This document shows, one piece after another, positions 48,203-60,945 of a stretch of 64,000 nt of DNA. Every line of letters begins with the position of its first letter. The stretch's first letter is position 1. Location of the stretch: positions 62,001 through 126,000 of the forward strand of contig JALIZF010001493.1 of the NCBI GenBank assembly GCA_029948255.1, read 5' to 3'. This DNA is from Telmatactis stephensoni (taxonomy: Eukaryota > Cnidaria > Anthozoa > Actiniaria > Isophelliidae). The position numbers and the translations under genes were made by a program. The notes beneath the pieces were generated by a model. The model saw only the letters and a program-made list of their open reading frames with translations. It was not told where the DNA came from and searched no databases.

Positions 48203-48345
48203 CAACAAACGGCATAGTATGGTCCCTGTGTAATATTAGTAATCATGCCCCCATTAGTATTATAGGGCATAGTATGGTCCCTGTGTAATATTAGTTTTCA
48301 TGTTCCCATTAGTATTATAGGGCATAGTATGGTCCCTGTGTAATT
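48203..48345 (+). repeat. Satellite B, first block
   Basis: Two to three units of a 55-base repeat containing GGCATAGTATGGTCCCTGTG and CATGTCCCCATTAGTATTAT. Related to satellite A, which has GGCAGATTATGGTCCC at the same place. Confidence 0.9.
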
Positions 48346-48366
48346 AAGGGTTAGAGACTGATGTGA

Positions 48367-48510
48367 GTGCTTTACCGGCAAATACACGCACGCGCTGGCT
48401 GTAGAATGAACGAGAAATCAAATACAGCACGAGGCGATAGCCGAGCGCTGTATGAAGAATTTCGAGTTCATTCTACAGTCAGCAAGTGCGTGTATTTGCC
48501 ATTAAAGCAC
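48367..48510. mobile_element. Hairpin insertion next to satellite B
   Basis: GTGCTTTACCGGCAAATACA (48367) pairs with the complement of TGTATTTGCCATTAAAGCAC (ending 48510); arms of about 50 bases flank a GC-rich centre. MITE-like. Confidence 0.7.
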
Positions 48511-49794
48511 GGACAAGAAGTGTCTAACCCTTTTAATATTCAAACTGAGTACTCAGCATTAAAATATGGCATTTGATAACTTTTTGTACAAGTTAAGAAC
48601 ACAAATAAGTCTTATACTAAGTTTATGATGCTCAAAAAAACTTACCAAAATTTGAAAACTACGTGATTTTTAATAAAAGTAAAAGATATTTCTACAACGA
48701 AATGAGAAGCCGGGAGCCTTCATTTAAAATAAGGAAAAACTTAGTGCACAACAGCAAAAAAGACTGTAAAAGTTTTGAATTCCGTAGTTAAAATAAACAC
48801 AGCGACAAGCGGCCCTTCAGAGCACAAATTATTATTTCAACACTTCAAAATTCCTTTTGCAATATCATTTGATTTTTCTACCATGATAAGACATTCAAAT
48901 GTTTAGTTTTTATTTGAAAACAAAACTATTACTAAGGAGTTTTTTCATTCAACAATTTAAAAGGGATTTACATAGTACATAGCGAAGTACAAATTGGGCT
49001 TGTTTTCATTTTAACTAGCTACCTGCATTTCCTTGGCTGTCTTCGCTAGCGAAAAATGTCTACTTTTTGTTCAATTTCTCTGCAGCTATCAGCTTTAGAC
49101 TAATTAATTGTCCTGGTATGTGATTCTCTGAACACTGTTTTTCTCCCAAGCAGATGTACTGTAGTTCAGCTTATTAAAACATCGTTGTGTGTCGTTTCTT
49201 GTCAGCTCATTACCTTGAAAACCTTGAGCATGAATCAGTTTCAAATCTTCAAAAAGTCACTCTTAAAGTTTTTTCAGTGTTTCTAGAAGAAAAACAATTT
49301 TAAACAATGAGTTTTAATTTAGGATATAAATCAAAATAAAAGGCAAAAACTTTTCATTCAGCTTTTTAAAAGTTATAAACTAAGAAAATGTAGCTTCAAC
49401 TGAATGGATCGAAATCAAAGCATTCAGGTTGCATATTTAGCTTTCAATTGCACTGTTTTGAAGTAGTTTTACAGAAATATTGCTAGATTTTACCTTTCAT
49501 ATAGAGTGATAGTCTACATAGTTTGGTTCTCAATACCTTTGGATGCCAAAAACTCCATAATTTCTGCAATTTCTTGTCTCTTTGATCCTCCGCATTGTCC
49601 GCCATTTTTTCCAAATTCAACTCAGACAGGCTCCATACGCTTAGTCCCGAGGGGGAGGGGGATGGTAGCTCATTATAGCATAAAAATCATGCTGTTAATA
49701 TCATTACAGCATGAAAATCATGCTGTATAGCCCGTTACTGGAGGCCAGTGAGGCAATCAGATTCCAGAATTTTGTACTGAGCATGAAGTTTGAA
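48511..49794. other. Unassigned non-coding insertion in satellite B
   Basis: About 1.3 kb with no supported gene. A duplicated phrase AAAATCATGCTGT lies at 49683-49695 and 49715-49727. Satellite units resume at about 49795, so this stretch, probably with the hairpin before it, is an insertion into the array. Confidence 0.5.
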
Positions 49795-50124
49795 TATTGA
49801 TATTAGTTATCATGTTCCCATGAGTATTATAAGGCATAGTATGGTCCCTGTGTAATATTAGTTATCATGTCCCCATTAGTATTTTAGGGCATAGTATGGT
49901 CCCTGTGTAATACTAGTTATCATGTTCCCATTAGTATTATAAGGCATAGTATGGTCCCTGTGTAATATTAGTTATCATGTTCCCATTTATTTAGTATTAT
50001 AAGGCGTAGTATGGTCCCTGTGTAATGTTAGTTATCATGTCCCCATTAGTATTATAGGGCATAGTATGCTCCCTGTGTAATATTAGTTATCATGTCCCCA
50101 TTAGTATTATAAGGCATAGCATGG
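49795..50124 (+). repeat. Satellite B block
   Basis: About six units in the plus orientation, interrupted at 50124 by an element that has duplicated ATGG. Confidence 0.95.
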
Positions 50125-50844
50125 GGCCCTGCGCACGGTGTTGGTGTACACGGCAAAAACTGCCGAAAATTCAGTAAAATTTGTTTTAGAATTGATGCCA
50201 TCCGCGGAAAAATAATCCGATTTTCGATTTGGTTTCGCCAAAATGTCACGAATTTTATAGGCTCTCGTTTTTTGTAAGCGAAATGATCGTAGAAAAAGGG
50301 AGAGCGAAGATATACCAAAAAGTACGACGGCCACTCTCTCAAATTTCTACGACAGACGTGTTACACATCGATTTCAAAGGTACTCAATTTTCGTCGCGAA
50401 AATAATGCCTTTTGCCAACTTCCGGCACGCATATTTTGCCTTTTTTCCCTTTTTTGCCTTATGCGCGTTTTGCCCTTTCTGTCATTTTTGCCTTTTTGGC
50501 TAATGCCTTTTTTGCCTCGCAAAAGTTTTTGCCTAGCGCGATAAGCGTTTTTGTAAAAAAGATGCCCTTTTTGCCGACCAAACGTTTATGCCCAGCTTTT
50601 TTTCCTTTTCGCCAGCAAAAATATTTTCCCTAGTATTTCAAACTTTTCTGAAGGTATACACTGAGAGTTTTGACAAGTGCGATCACAAAGGTAAATAGAC
50701 ATTTTAGTGTGCATGTACTCAGATATGAGGTTTTACTATAAATTGCTATTTCGCTGTCTACTCGACTTGTTCACCTAGTTGACGGCCTGTTTACGTGGGA
50801 AATGGCAAACTCTCAAAATTGATTCTGATTTTATTTTGAAGATA

Positions 50845-51142
50845 AGCAAATTAAAGAAAATATCTAGTATGTAGAAAATACGAATATTCTCACTAATTAA
50901 GTGTGATTTATATACCTGTGGAATACCCTTTGCGCTTTATTTTCTTTTCTATTTACATGACAATTACACGGCTCACGATTTATAACCGTAATATATAAGC
51001 AAATTAAAGAAAATATCTACAGAAAATACGAATATTCTCACTAATTAAGTGTGATTTTCATATACCCGTGGAATACCCTTTGCGATTTCTTTTCTTTTCT
51101 ATTTATGTGACAATTACACGGCTCACGATTTATAACCGTAAT
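50845..51142 (+). repeat. Tandem duplication of about 150 bp
   Basis: AAGCAAATTAAAGAAAATAT begins at 50845 and 50998; both copies run on to CACGATTTATAACCGTAATA with few differences. Confidence 0.9.
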
Positions 51143-51664
51143 AATAAGAATCCGTCTGCTAACAATTTTACTATTACGAATTACTAACTGGCCGGAACAC
51201 TACAGCGGTAGGTCAACATTTTACAATAAGTTTATCGCCCTTACGTTTACCATTTTAGCGAAATTTAACAAGTTAACAAACATCGCTTTATTTTTGCTAC
51301 TGATTTGGCTGATAAACCGAGGTCGCAGTTTGCATAATAACACAACAACGATATCAATCTAGAATTTAATCAGAACACGACAACCATATCAATCTAGCGG
51401 GACATTACAATGCTCGGACAGGTCTGCTCACAATCAGCATCGTAGACAAGCTCACTGCTCAGTGTTTACTTATTCCCAAAGTTATTTTTTATTTCCAAAC
51501 GATGTAGAAAGGGGCCGAGGCCCCCTCAGTGGGCAGGATGTTTTAACTGCCCTCTCGCCCTTCTTTCAACAAAAAAACGTTTATATTTACAGCCCAAAAT
51601 CGTTTATCAGTTCGGATTTACGGATCGCACAAAAAAATCCAATCCAATCGAGCTTGCTGGCATG

Positions 51665-51753
51665 GTTTGTTTACCAAATGACCGACCAATCACAAAGCGA
51701 GAAAACACAATTAATTTCTCGCTTTGTGATTGGTAGGTCGTTTGTAAACAAAC
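51665..51753. repeat. Hairpin with CCAAT core inside the 2.7-kb element
   Basis: Arms of about 39 bases: GACCAATCACAAAGCGAGAA-type sequence on the left and its complement on the right, separated by about 10 bases. A near match, CCAATAACAAAGCGAGAAAT, lies at 38495-38514 next to the LTR element. Confidence 0.8.
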
Positions 51754-52806
51754 AAATCTGATAATGTTAAAAACGAGACTTACTGGAAGTGGAAGTTGGC
51801 TCACCTGACATCGACAATGGCATGATCGATCGATTGAAAGGAAGAGCAAAAAACTGATGGAAATTAGTCATGAATCCTGAGCCATGCCTAATTCAAAATT
51901 TAATTTATGGTATATTAAGACGGTAAGACGTAGTTTTTGCTAAATATTTGATATGGACATTATATTGTATAACTTTTTACCAATGTATATTTAAAAATAA
52001 CTTAAGGTCGAAGAAGAACCAAACTTTTTCTTTCGGAATTACGGTAAAACTACATATCAGCCTATGAATTTTTCCTGGTGGTTTGTGGCATGAAAGATCA
52101 GACACCTGAAGATCATCAACTGTTTGAAAGCTGGCAAACGTGCATGAGGTACGTACGTTGTTTTGCTAGGCGCGATTGGCCTAATGCCTTTTTTGCTTTT
52201 TTTGCCTTTTTTGCTTTTTTTGCTAGGTGGTTTTTGCCAAGCACAATTTGCCTTTTTTGCTAGGCAGATTTTACCAAACAAAATTGCCCGGGAAAAGGCA
52301 AAATCTCAACTACAGAAAAAAGGCAAAAAACAGAATGCCTGGCATTCCGGAAGTCGGCAAAAGGCAAAAAACTTTAGACGGTACAAAATTCGGGTTGAAT
52401 TTTATTTCGTGTAATGCTGGATTTCAAACAATAACTCTTAACATACATCTTCAAATCAAACAAAAATGGTGTCAATTTGAAGATAATTTCAAGGACAACA
52501 CGTAGAAAATGTAAGTTAAATTCGTATTTAATATATGTGTAAGAAAATTAACATGATTCGATGAAGACCCCGAGTGCAAAATAGGGCAAAAACACGCTCT
52601 TTTGGACCTTGCCTTGAAAATGATCCTATTTCAATATGTTATCTCATGAATTTCAAAAAATATCATTTATTTTAGATTGTCCTTGCTTCAAACTGTTATT
52701 TCCCAAATGTTTGGACCTGTAGACCTTTCTATTACAAAATAACAACAAAAACCGTAGCATTACACTTTTTGTAACACTCCTGTACACCAACTCCGTGCGC
52801 AGGGCC

Positions 52807-52850
52807 ATGGTCCCTGTGTAATATTAGTTATCATGTCCCCATTAGTATTA
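52807..52850 (+). repeat. Satellite B unit between two insertions
   Basis: A single 44-base remainder separating the 2.7-kb and 1-kb elements; it completes the unit interrupted at 50124. Confidence 0.9.
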
Positions 52851-53904
52851 TAGGCAGGTGGTATGATGCGGAAAAAAATTCGAAATTATGCGGAATTTCT
52901 GACCAAATTATGCGGAAAAAATGATCGATTATGCGAAAAAAAAAACGTCGATTATGCGGAAAAATTGTGCAATATTGCACACTTTTCTCTTCAAAACTAT
53001 TAACTGTAAATTTTTTAGAATTACATATTAAAACCATTTTATGGGGATTTTGAGTTAAGATTATTATGTTTAAGTCAAAAGAAAACATGAAAAACATTTT
53101 GCAGTGATTTATTAACCCTTTCGCTCCTACAGCGGCCACTGAAAACCCAGAAAACAGGCCGTAAAAATTTATACAACCTTGCCTTAAAAATTTATATTTT
53201 CTGGAAACAAGTGACTAGTACCACAAATCTCAATTCAGAACAAAACATGAGGCCATCACCTGCATAAAAAGTGCCATGAAGGTATTTATTCACCCTTTCT
53301 TTGACCGAAATATTCACTGGCAAGTGAGCCCTTTTCTTCGTCGTCGTCTTTGGTTTTGCATTATCCTAACTTACATGAAAGTAAAAGTTTATCCATCGAT
53401 AAGTTGTCAAACAAACTTACCAACCAAAAAATATACTTGTTACACTAACTACACGATGATCTCAATATAAAATAACGCGAAAATAATCACGAAAATAAAA
53501 TTTTGACTTCATCATAAAATCTGGCAAAAAGCACATGCTTATTTTGAAAAAATATATATCAGCAATACTGATTGGACTGGCGTTAGCCAATAGCGAGTGG
53601 CGTTAGAACAAAACTAGTTCCAGTCTCTTGTTCGGTAGTGCAAGTGACGCCTTGTTGATAAACGAAGAATCGTGCGAATGAGTTAGTTTATGTGGCGTTT
53701 TTGATAGTTTTTCTCGCGTTTTTTCACATAAAAAAGGAATGCATTGACACACTTTTCAAATATCGTTTATATTTTGCTTGGTGGTAGTTCAAAACGTGGA
53801 ATGTTTGGCATATTATGCGATTTTTTTGGTCAGATTATGCGAATTATGCGATTTTCGGTCCATTATGCGAAATCGCATCGTCGCATTATACCACCATCCC
53901 TACA
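52851..53904. mobile_element. 1-kb TIR element with ATTATGCG subterminal repeats
   Basis: The ends TAGGCAGGTGGTATGATGCG and, complemented, TAGGGATGGTGGTATAATGC are inverted matches with small gaps. ATTATGCGGA/ATTATGCGA words recur about ten times near both ends, likely transposase-binding sites. The satellite is interrupted within TATTATAGGGC, so the duplication is a short AT word (TA or ATA). Non-coding. Confidence 0.8.
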
Positions 53905-54495
53905 TAGGGCATAGTATGTTGCCTGTGTAATATTAGTTATCATGTTCCCATTAGAATTTTAAGGCATAGTGTGGTCCCTGTGTAATATTAGTTATCATGT
54001 CCCCATTAGTATTATAGGGCATAGTATGGTCCCTGTGTAATATTAGTTATCATGTCACCATTAGTATTATAAGGCATAGCATGGTCCCTGTGTAATATTA
54101 GTTATCATGCCCCCATTAGTATTATAAGGCATAGTATGGTCCCTGTGTAATATTAGTAATCATGTCCCCATTAGTATTATAAGGCGTAGTATGGTCCCTG
54201 TGTAATATTAGTAATCATGCCCCCATTAGTATTATAGGGCATAGTATGGTCCCTGTGTAATATTAGTTTTCATGTTCCCATTAGTATTATAGGGCATAGT
54301 ATGGTCCCTGTGTAATATTAGTTATCATATCCCAATTAGTATTATAAGGCATAGTATGTTGCCTGTGTAATATTAGTTATCATGTCCCCATTAGTATTAT
54401 ACAGTAGGGCATAGTATGGTCCCTGTGTAATATTAGTTATCATGACCCCATTAGTATTATAGGGCATAGTATGGTCCCTGTGTAATATTAGTTAT
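53905..54495 (+). repeat. Satellite B block
   Basis: About 11 units, highly similar to each other, ending in TTAT that is duplicated at the far side of the next element. Confidence 0.95.
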
Positions 54496-57400
54496 AACGC
54501 TGGTCCAAATAAATCCGACATGTACATTTTAATCCAACCTTTGGGGTCAGGGTACTAATCGATAGGGCTTTGCCGATGAAAGGACTAACAGTTAGGTCCT
54601 AAAGCGACAACTTCCTAATGGCTAGGTAAAAGTGGTGATTAATACTATCGCTTCACCCAATCATTAGGAGAATCTATTAGAAAGACCTTTTCATTAGCGA
54701 TACGATCGCTAAATCCCTTACCAATAGGGCAATGAATGTATCTAAACTCGATACAAACAATACAATCTGTGTTTTATAGTATTGTAGTCTATAAAACATA
54801 GAACAAAAAAAATTCTGATCGCGTTTAATAATTGCGAGCGGATATTTATATTATAATGACAACGAATATTGACAACTTACCGGGAAAGTTCACATCCAGC
54901 GTCTTCCTTTGCAGCATTTCCACTGCAGATAATGTCCAAACGTCTTTTGATCCATAATCGTCTTGCATATTGGAACATGAAGACTGTTTATAATTATCTT
55001 GAAAATTTATCTCTTGACTTTCTCGGATGCGAAATATAACATATTGACTGCACTTCCCGGCCTTTGTCGGCGGAAAGGAAACGTTTCATAATCGATAGCA
55101 AAATATAGGACAACAACATAAAATTCATTCTAGTCCAATTTGTAGAGAATTTCTCGAAATTCATTTCTGGTGGCTCCTTTAGCTACAGCTATCGTTTTAA
55201 GTCGCGCGATCTGTGTTCGCTATCTGCATGCCCTTCAACATAGCAATACAAATTTTCCCTTTCGATAAGGAGTTTTGGACAGCATGCAAAACAAAGGCTG
55301 ATTGTTTAATAGCAGGTCTGATCAAAGCAAGTCGATCAATCTGGCCCTTTCCATTAGGCTTTTACAATGCCCTTTTCCTTTTCGTTGGGACTTTTTCTCC
55401 GCCAGTCCTTTTCATTGGGGCTTCTTGCAGACTTCAATTTCGAGTAGCGAGATGGTTTTCTTGGAGGATTTAATAAACGGATAAAGCAAAATACTATGAT
55501 ATAAAATCGTTTCATTGTCTCGTTAGGGGTAAAAATGTTTCCCTCTCGAAGAAAAACTTAACGAATATTAAAATTACAGGAATTGCTCCGGATGGCATGA
55601 AAAGATTAGTACTGGACAAAAATTACCTAATATTTAGAACCTTTGCATTAAAGAAAACTCTTTTTGGCGTCCAATTCAATGAGCTTATTTAAAGATGAGC
55701 TGTAAGGGAAGTTTGTCGAAATTCCTTGGAACGTGAATACTTCTTCTTCAGAAATACCTTAATTAATTCATGTTATCATTCGGATCACAACTGTCAATCA
55801 GATAACCAACACTATTTTAGGAGCTCGACCTTTTCAGTACTTATTCTAGTACATATTTGTATGTAATACATATGAGGTCATGTTGAATTCTGTAAGAACT
55901 AAACTGTACAGCCGTCAGGAGTATGATTCAGCGAATTGTGTGCCATTTCCTAGCGATCTTCTCATTTGTCCTGGTTACCGGCGACACGTGCATGCCGGAA
56001 TGTTTGACGAACTGTCAAGTCAGTCTGAGTGAATTTTTACATTTATAATAAACAATTTTAGTAAGAAAAATTGCAATAAAAAACAGACTTCAAGCAAGAA
56101 TAGTATATTTTATAAAGTGTCAATGAAAGAGGAATCGATCTGAAACACTCATTTGAACGTACGAAGATGAAATGTGACTCCCATGACCAGTGACTCCGAA
56201 ACTGCACATTCCGGCATGCACGTGTCGCCGGTAACCAGGACAAATGGCACACAATTCGCTGAATCATACTCCTGACGGCTGTACAGTTTAGTTCTTACAG
56301 AATTCAACATGACCTCATATGTATTACGTACAAATATGTACTAGAATAAGTACTGAAAAGGTCGGGCTCCTAAAATAGTGTTGGTTATCTGATTGACAGT
56401 TGTGATCCGAATGATAACATGAGTTAATTAAGGTATTTCTGAAGAAGAAGTATTCACGTTCCAAGGAATTTCGACAAACTTCCCTTACAGCTCATCTTTA
56501 AATAAGCTCATTGAATTGGACGCCAAAAAGAGTTTTCTTTAATGCAAAGGTTCTAAATATTAGGTAATTTTTGTCCAGTACTAATCTTTTCATGCCATCC
56601 GGAGCAATTCCTGTAATTTTAATATTCGTTAAGTTTTTCTTCGAGAGGGAAACATTTTTACCCCTAACGAGACAAACGATTTTATATCATAGTATTTTGC
56701 TTTATCCGTTTATTAAATCCTCCAAGAAAACCATCTCGCTACTCGAAATTGAAGTCTGCAAGAAGCCCCAATGAAAAGGACTGGCGGAGAAAAAGTCCCA
56801 ACGAAAAGGAAAAGGGCATTGTAAAAGCCTAATGGAAGGGCCAGATTGATCGACTTGCTTTGATCAGACCTGCTATTAAACAATCAGCCTTTGTTTTGCA
56901 TGCTGTCCAAAACTCCTTATCGAAAGGGAAAATTTGTATTGCTATGTTGAAGGGCATGCAGATAGCGAACACAGATCGCGCGACTTAAAACGATAGCTGT
57001 AGCTAAAGGAGCCACCAGAAATGAATTTCGAGAAATTCTCTACAAATTGGACTAGAATGAATTTTATGTTGTCCTATATTTTGCTATCGATTATGAAACG
57101 TTTCCTTTCCGCCGACAAAGGCCGGGAAGTGCAGTCTATATGTTATATTTCGCATCCGAGAAAGTCAAGAGATAAATTTTCAAGATAATTATAAACAGTC
57201 TTCATGTTCCAATATGCAAGACGATTATGGATCAAAAGACGTTTGGACATTATCTGCAGTGGAAATGCTGCAAAGGAAGACGCTGGATGTGAACTTTCCC
57301 GGTAAGTTGTCAATATTCGTTGTCATTATAATATAAATATCCGCTCGCAATTATTAAACGCGATCAGAATTTTTTTGTTCTATGTTTTATAGACTACAGT

Positions 57401-57685
57401 ACTATAAAACACAGATTGTATTGTTTGTATCGAGTTTAGATACATTCATTGCCCTATTGGTAAGGGATTTAGCGATCGTATCGCTAATGAAAAGGTCTTT
57501 CTAATAGATTCTCCTAATGATTGGGTGAAGCGATAGTATTAATCACCACTTTTACCTAGCCATTAGGAAGTTGTCGCTTTAGGACCTAACTGTTAGTCCT
57601 TTCATCGGCAAAGCCCTATCGATTAGTACCCTGACCCCAAAGGTCGGATTAAAATGTACATGTCGGATTTATTTGGACCAGCGTT
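54496..57685. mobile_element. 3.2-kb near-perfect palindrome (foldback element) in satellite B
   Basis: The left arm 54496 to about 56003 and the right arm about 56206 to 57685 are complementary over roughly 1.5 kb. A 17-base extra stretch in the left arm (near 55950) is one of few differences. The ends are AACGCTGGTCCAAATAAATC and its complement. TTAT flanks both ends (54492-54495 and 57686-57689), matching one copy in the intact satellite unit. The centre is about 200 bases. No coding sequence is supported. Confidence 0.9.
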
Positions 57686-58298
57686 TTATCATGTCCCCAT
57701 TAGTATTATAAGGCATAGTATGTTGCCTGACTTTGTGTAATATTAGCTATCATGTCCCCATTAGTATTATAGGGCACAGTATTGTCCCTGTGTAATATTA
57801 GTTATCATGTCCCCATTAAGTATTATAGGGCATAGTATGGTCCCTGTGTAATATTAGTTATCATATCCCCATTAGTATTATAAGGCATAGTATGTTGCCT
57901 GTGTAATTTTAGTTATCATGTCCCCATTAGTATTATAGGGCATATTATGGTCCCTGTGTAATATTAGTTATCATGACCCCATTAGTATTATAGGGCATAG
58001 TATGGTCCCTGTGTAATATTAGTTATCATGTCCCCATTAGTATTACAGGATAGTATGGTCCCTGTGTAATATTAGTTATCATGTCCCCATTAGTATTATA
58101 GGGCATAGTATGGTCCCTGTGTAATATTAGTTATCATGTCCCCATTAGTATCATAAGGCATAGTATGATCCCTGTGTAATATTAGTTATCATGTTCCCAT
58201 GAGTATTATAAGGCATAGTATTGTCCCTGTGTAATATTAGTTATCATGTCCCCATTAGTATTATAGGGAATAGTATGGTCCCTGTGTAATATTAGTTA
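57686..58298 (+). repeat. Satellite B block
   Basis: About 11 units; the array continues in phase from before the palindrome. Confidence 0.95.
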
Positions 58299-60863
58299 CA
58301 GTACCGCTCGCGGTGATCTTAACATCCCACCGGGGTTAAACCGCGGTCGGCCACCGCGGTTTGACTGTGGTTGACCGCGGTGATCAACCTCGTTGAGGCA
58401 CCGCGTACACGGTGGGCTACCGCGGATTACTGTCATGCGTGACATTAAGAAAAGACTGTTGAAATTTCCAGGACGTCGGGCTTCACAAAAATTATAATTT
58501 TCGAATAGATATACAAAACAAAATAAAGAACTTTGGAGAGAACAATCTAGGCGAATGCACGAGTGGAAAGTGTGGGCTTATCAGTCGACTTTCCGGAGAT
58601 CACATTTAGGAGAAAAATATTTTTTGGAGATATTAATCACAGGCTTTAAAAGAAAAAATTGCTTTAGATGGTCACTTTCATCATCAAATTTGGATTATTT
58701 TTAATTAGCAAAGAAAAAACTTTTTTCCCCAAATATATGTAAACATTGCGACCTTAGCACACTGGATAAATTGGCAGATTGACAACCATCTAGATTTAAC
58801 TTCTGTACAGATTCTGAAAAAGCGAAACGCTTTAATTTACTTTTAATTTTTACAGGTTATTATTCTCACCATGGATCTTTTTATGATCCATGTTCTCACA
58901 AGAAAGATTCACAGAAAAAATCAATCTCATCCCCAGACCCATATTCCCTCTTACGCATGCGCGACGAAAAAATATTGGCTCTGGCATAATCCAAAACCGG
59001 AAGGACAGAATTTGGACATTTTAAGACATGCGCAGTATGAATGTTTACATCGAAATCCTTCAACCTGATTGGTCGCTATGTAGCAAAGGGAAGTTATAAA
59101 AATAGAACCTCTATGGGAATTTGTCCTCAAAGATATTATGAGTCACAGGATTGGAATAAAATCAAGTTTTTATTTTGATCAGTCCTTTACTGGAAAGTTT
59201 TACAAATAGCCTTGAAGGATTCGAAGTAATTTTGATGAGAATCAAGCGAGTTTAATTTGTAGCTGTTTGAATAACCGTTTCGGGTCACTGATTTCCACTG
59301 ATTTGAATTCAAAAATAATATCAGATCACGCCAAGATCCTGAGTTTGCAAGCTCGAAGAAGCAGTTCTTGCAGGTTAAAATTCCATTTGTCAGTATTTCG
59401 ATGACTAAATGTTCTAGTATTCAGTATTTTCGTAGGGAATCGACAGCTATATGTGAACTTCCGGTCTCTCGCTTTGTTTTCTCTAAGGACCAATTACAAG
59501 ACAGGACAAATTCGATTATGCCAGAGCTAATATTTTTTCGTCACGCATGCGTAAGAGGGAATATGGGTCTGGGGACGAGATTGAGAAAAAATCTGATAAA
59601 CAAAGGTCAACAAAGGACACGCCGGGACTCCCGCGAAATATCAGTAAAAAAGTCCATTGCATTGCCAGATAATTTTTTTTTCTATTGAGCTCGGTTTGTC
59701 AAGAAATTATATTGCCTTAAGGATTTTAAAATCGCACTAAGTTTACACAAACATCCAAGAATTATTCGCTGGAGACTCAACAGCATTTGCTAAGCTGCCT
59801 ACTGCATGACTTCCCGTAATTTCTGATTGGACAAAACCGCAGTAAACAATGCGGCTGAAATACACCGAAAGAAAAACGTCATTTCTTTTAATAGTTTGAT
59901 CGAAATTTTAGCATTAGATAAGCTAAAATTGTAAAATTAGTTCAGTTGGCTTTTGGCGATATTGCAGTACAAGCGAAATGGGATCGCTTGGGCACGCTGT
60001 TTCGTTCCTTATCCTCATCGATCGTTCCTTGGGTTCGCTCGGGCACGATATTTCGTTCCTTGGGCACGCTATTTTCGATCCTTCGGCAAACTGTTTTCGT
60101 TCCTTCGGCAAGCTATTTCGTTCTGTATCGTTCCTTCTTCCTCATTACAATGATCTCACATGAATCCGTTGTGCATACATGATCCAGTTTTCGCTATAAC
60201 TGCGAACACGGCTTTCAAAGGCCAAGCCCAAAATTTTTGTCTCTGTCAATCAAAATTAAAAATCTTATATGAAGAACTCTTAATTCCAAAATGATAGTAT
60301 AACTAATATATATCTATTATCTGAAGATCGTATTTAGACATTTTGTGGGAATTCACTGGAGCTTTTAGTATTATTTCTTTGATGTTTTTCTTTGGATTGT
60401 TAAACGTTAAATAAGAAAGCATTTGAGGACTTATAACCAGCAGAATATAAAATAATAAATTCCCACGGACTTTATTGAAGGTCAAAGTTCACAGATCTTG
60501 TTCAAAAGTAAAAATTATAACAACAATAATAGTAAAACTGTAAAAATAATGTGCATTGTAGAAATTATCTCTTCGAGAGTCTAACAAGAATTCACGAAAA
60601 AGATCTTACCACAAATTCAGAAATGATATTTTTACTTGACACGTCGATAAAAAGTCGATGGAAATCATTGAAAGAAGTTGTCGACGAATTTATAAATAAA
60701 TGTAAACAGATAGAAACGTAACACAACTTTGTCATGTAATCCATAGAAAACTTTCGTGACCCATCGTAATTTCATTGGCCCACCGCGATTTGACGGCGGT
60801 CGGCTGCGGTGGCCACCGCGGTTTCACCGAGGTTCGGTGTTAAGATCACCGAAAGCTGTACTG
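58299..60863 (+). mobile_element. CCGCGG-rich TIR element, copy 1 (TA target)
   Basis: The left tip CAGTACCGCTCGCGGTGATC and the complemented right tip CAGTACAGCTTTCGGTGATC are similar TIRs. TA is duplicated at both ends in satellite sequence (58297-58298 and 60864-60865). CAGT tips with TA targets suggest a Tc1/mariner-like system, but no transposase is coded. Both subterminal zones carry many ACCGCGGT and GGCGGTC words. A degenerate TTTCGTTCCTTGGGCACGC repeat lies at 59985-60150. A 662-base element is inserted at 58922. Confidence 0.85.
58922..59583. mobile_element. 662-bp TIR element with 9-bp target duplication (Mutator-like size)
   Basis: CAATCTCATCCCCAGACCC starts the element and its complement (one difference) ends it; the inverted match runs on for about 65 bases. 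AGAAAAAAT flanks both sides (58913-58921 and 59584-59592). The sister copy has the uninterrupted site with a single AGAAAAAAT (62238-62246, complement). A 9-base duplication fits MULE-type elements. Non-coding. Confidence 0.9.
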
Positions 60864-60945
60864 TATCATGTTCCCATTAGTATTATAGGGCATAGTATGG
60901 TCCCTGTGTAATATTTATTTAGTTATCATGTCCCCATTAGTATTA
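60864..60945 (+). repeat. Satellite B units between the two inverted element copies
   Basis: About 1.5 units, ending in TA at the start of copy 2. Confidence 0.95.

Larger units (their letters stand above)
50125..52806. mobile_element. 2.7-kb TIR element inserted in satellite B
   Basis: The left end GGCCCTGCGCACGGTGTTGG and the complement of the right end (GGCCCTGCGCACGGAGTTGG) match for 26 bases with one difference. Flanks ATGG (50121-50124 and 52807-52810) form a 4-base duplication of satellite sequence. Subterminal zones are packed with TTTTTTGCC and its complement (50430-50640, 52165-52380). No transposase is coded. A 150-base direct duplication and an 88-base hairpin lie inside. Confidence 0.85.

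Noticed and set aside
55213..55473. 86-codon frame in the 3.2-kb palindrome
   Set aside because: No motif, and its mirror copy in the other arm is not kept open.
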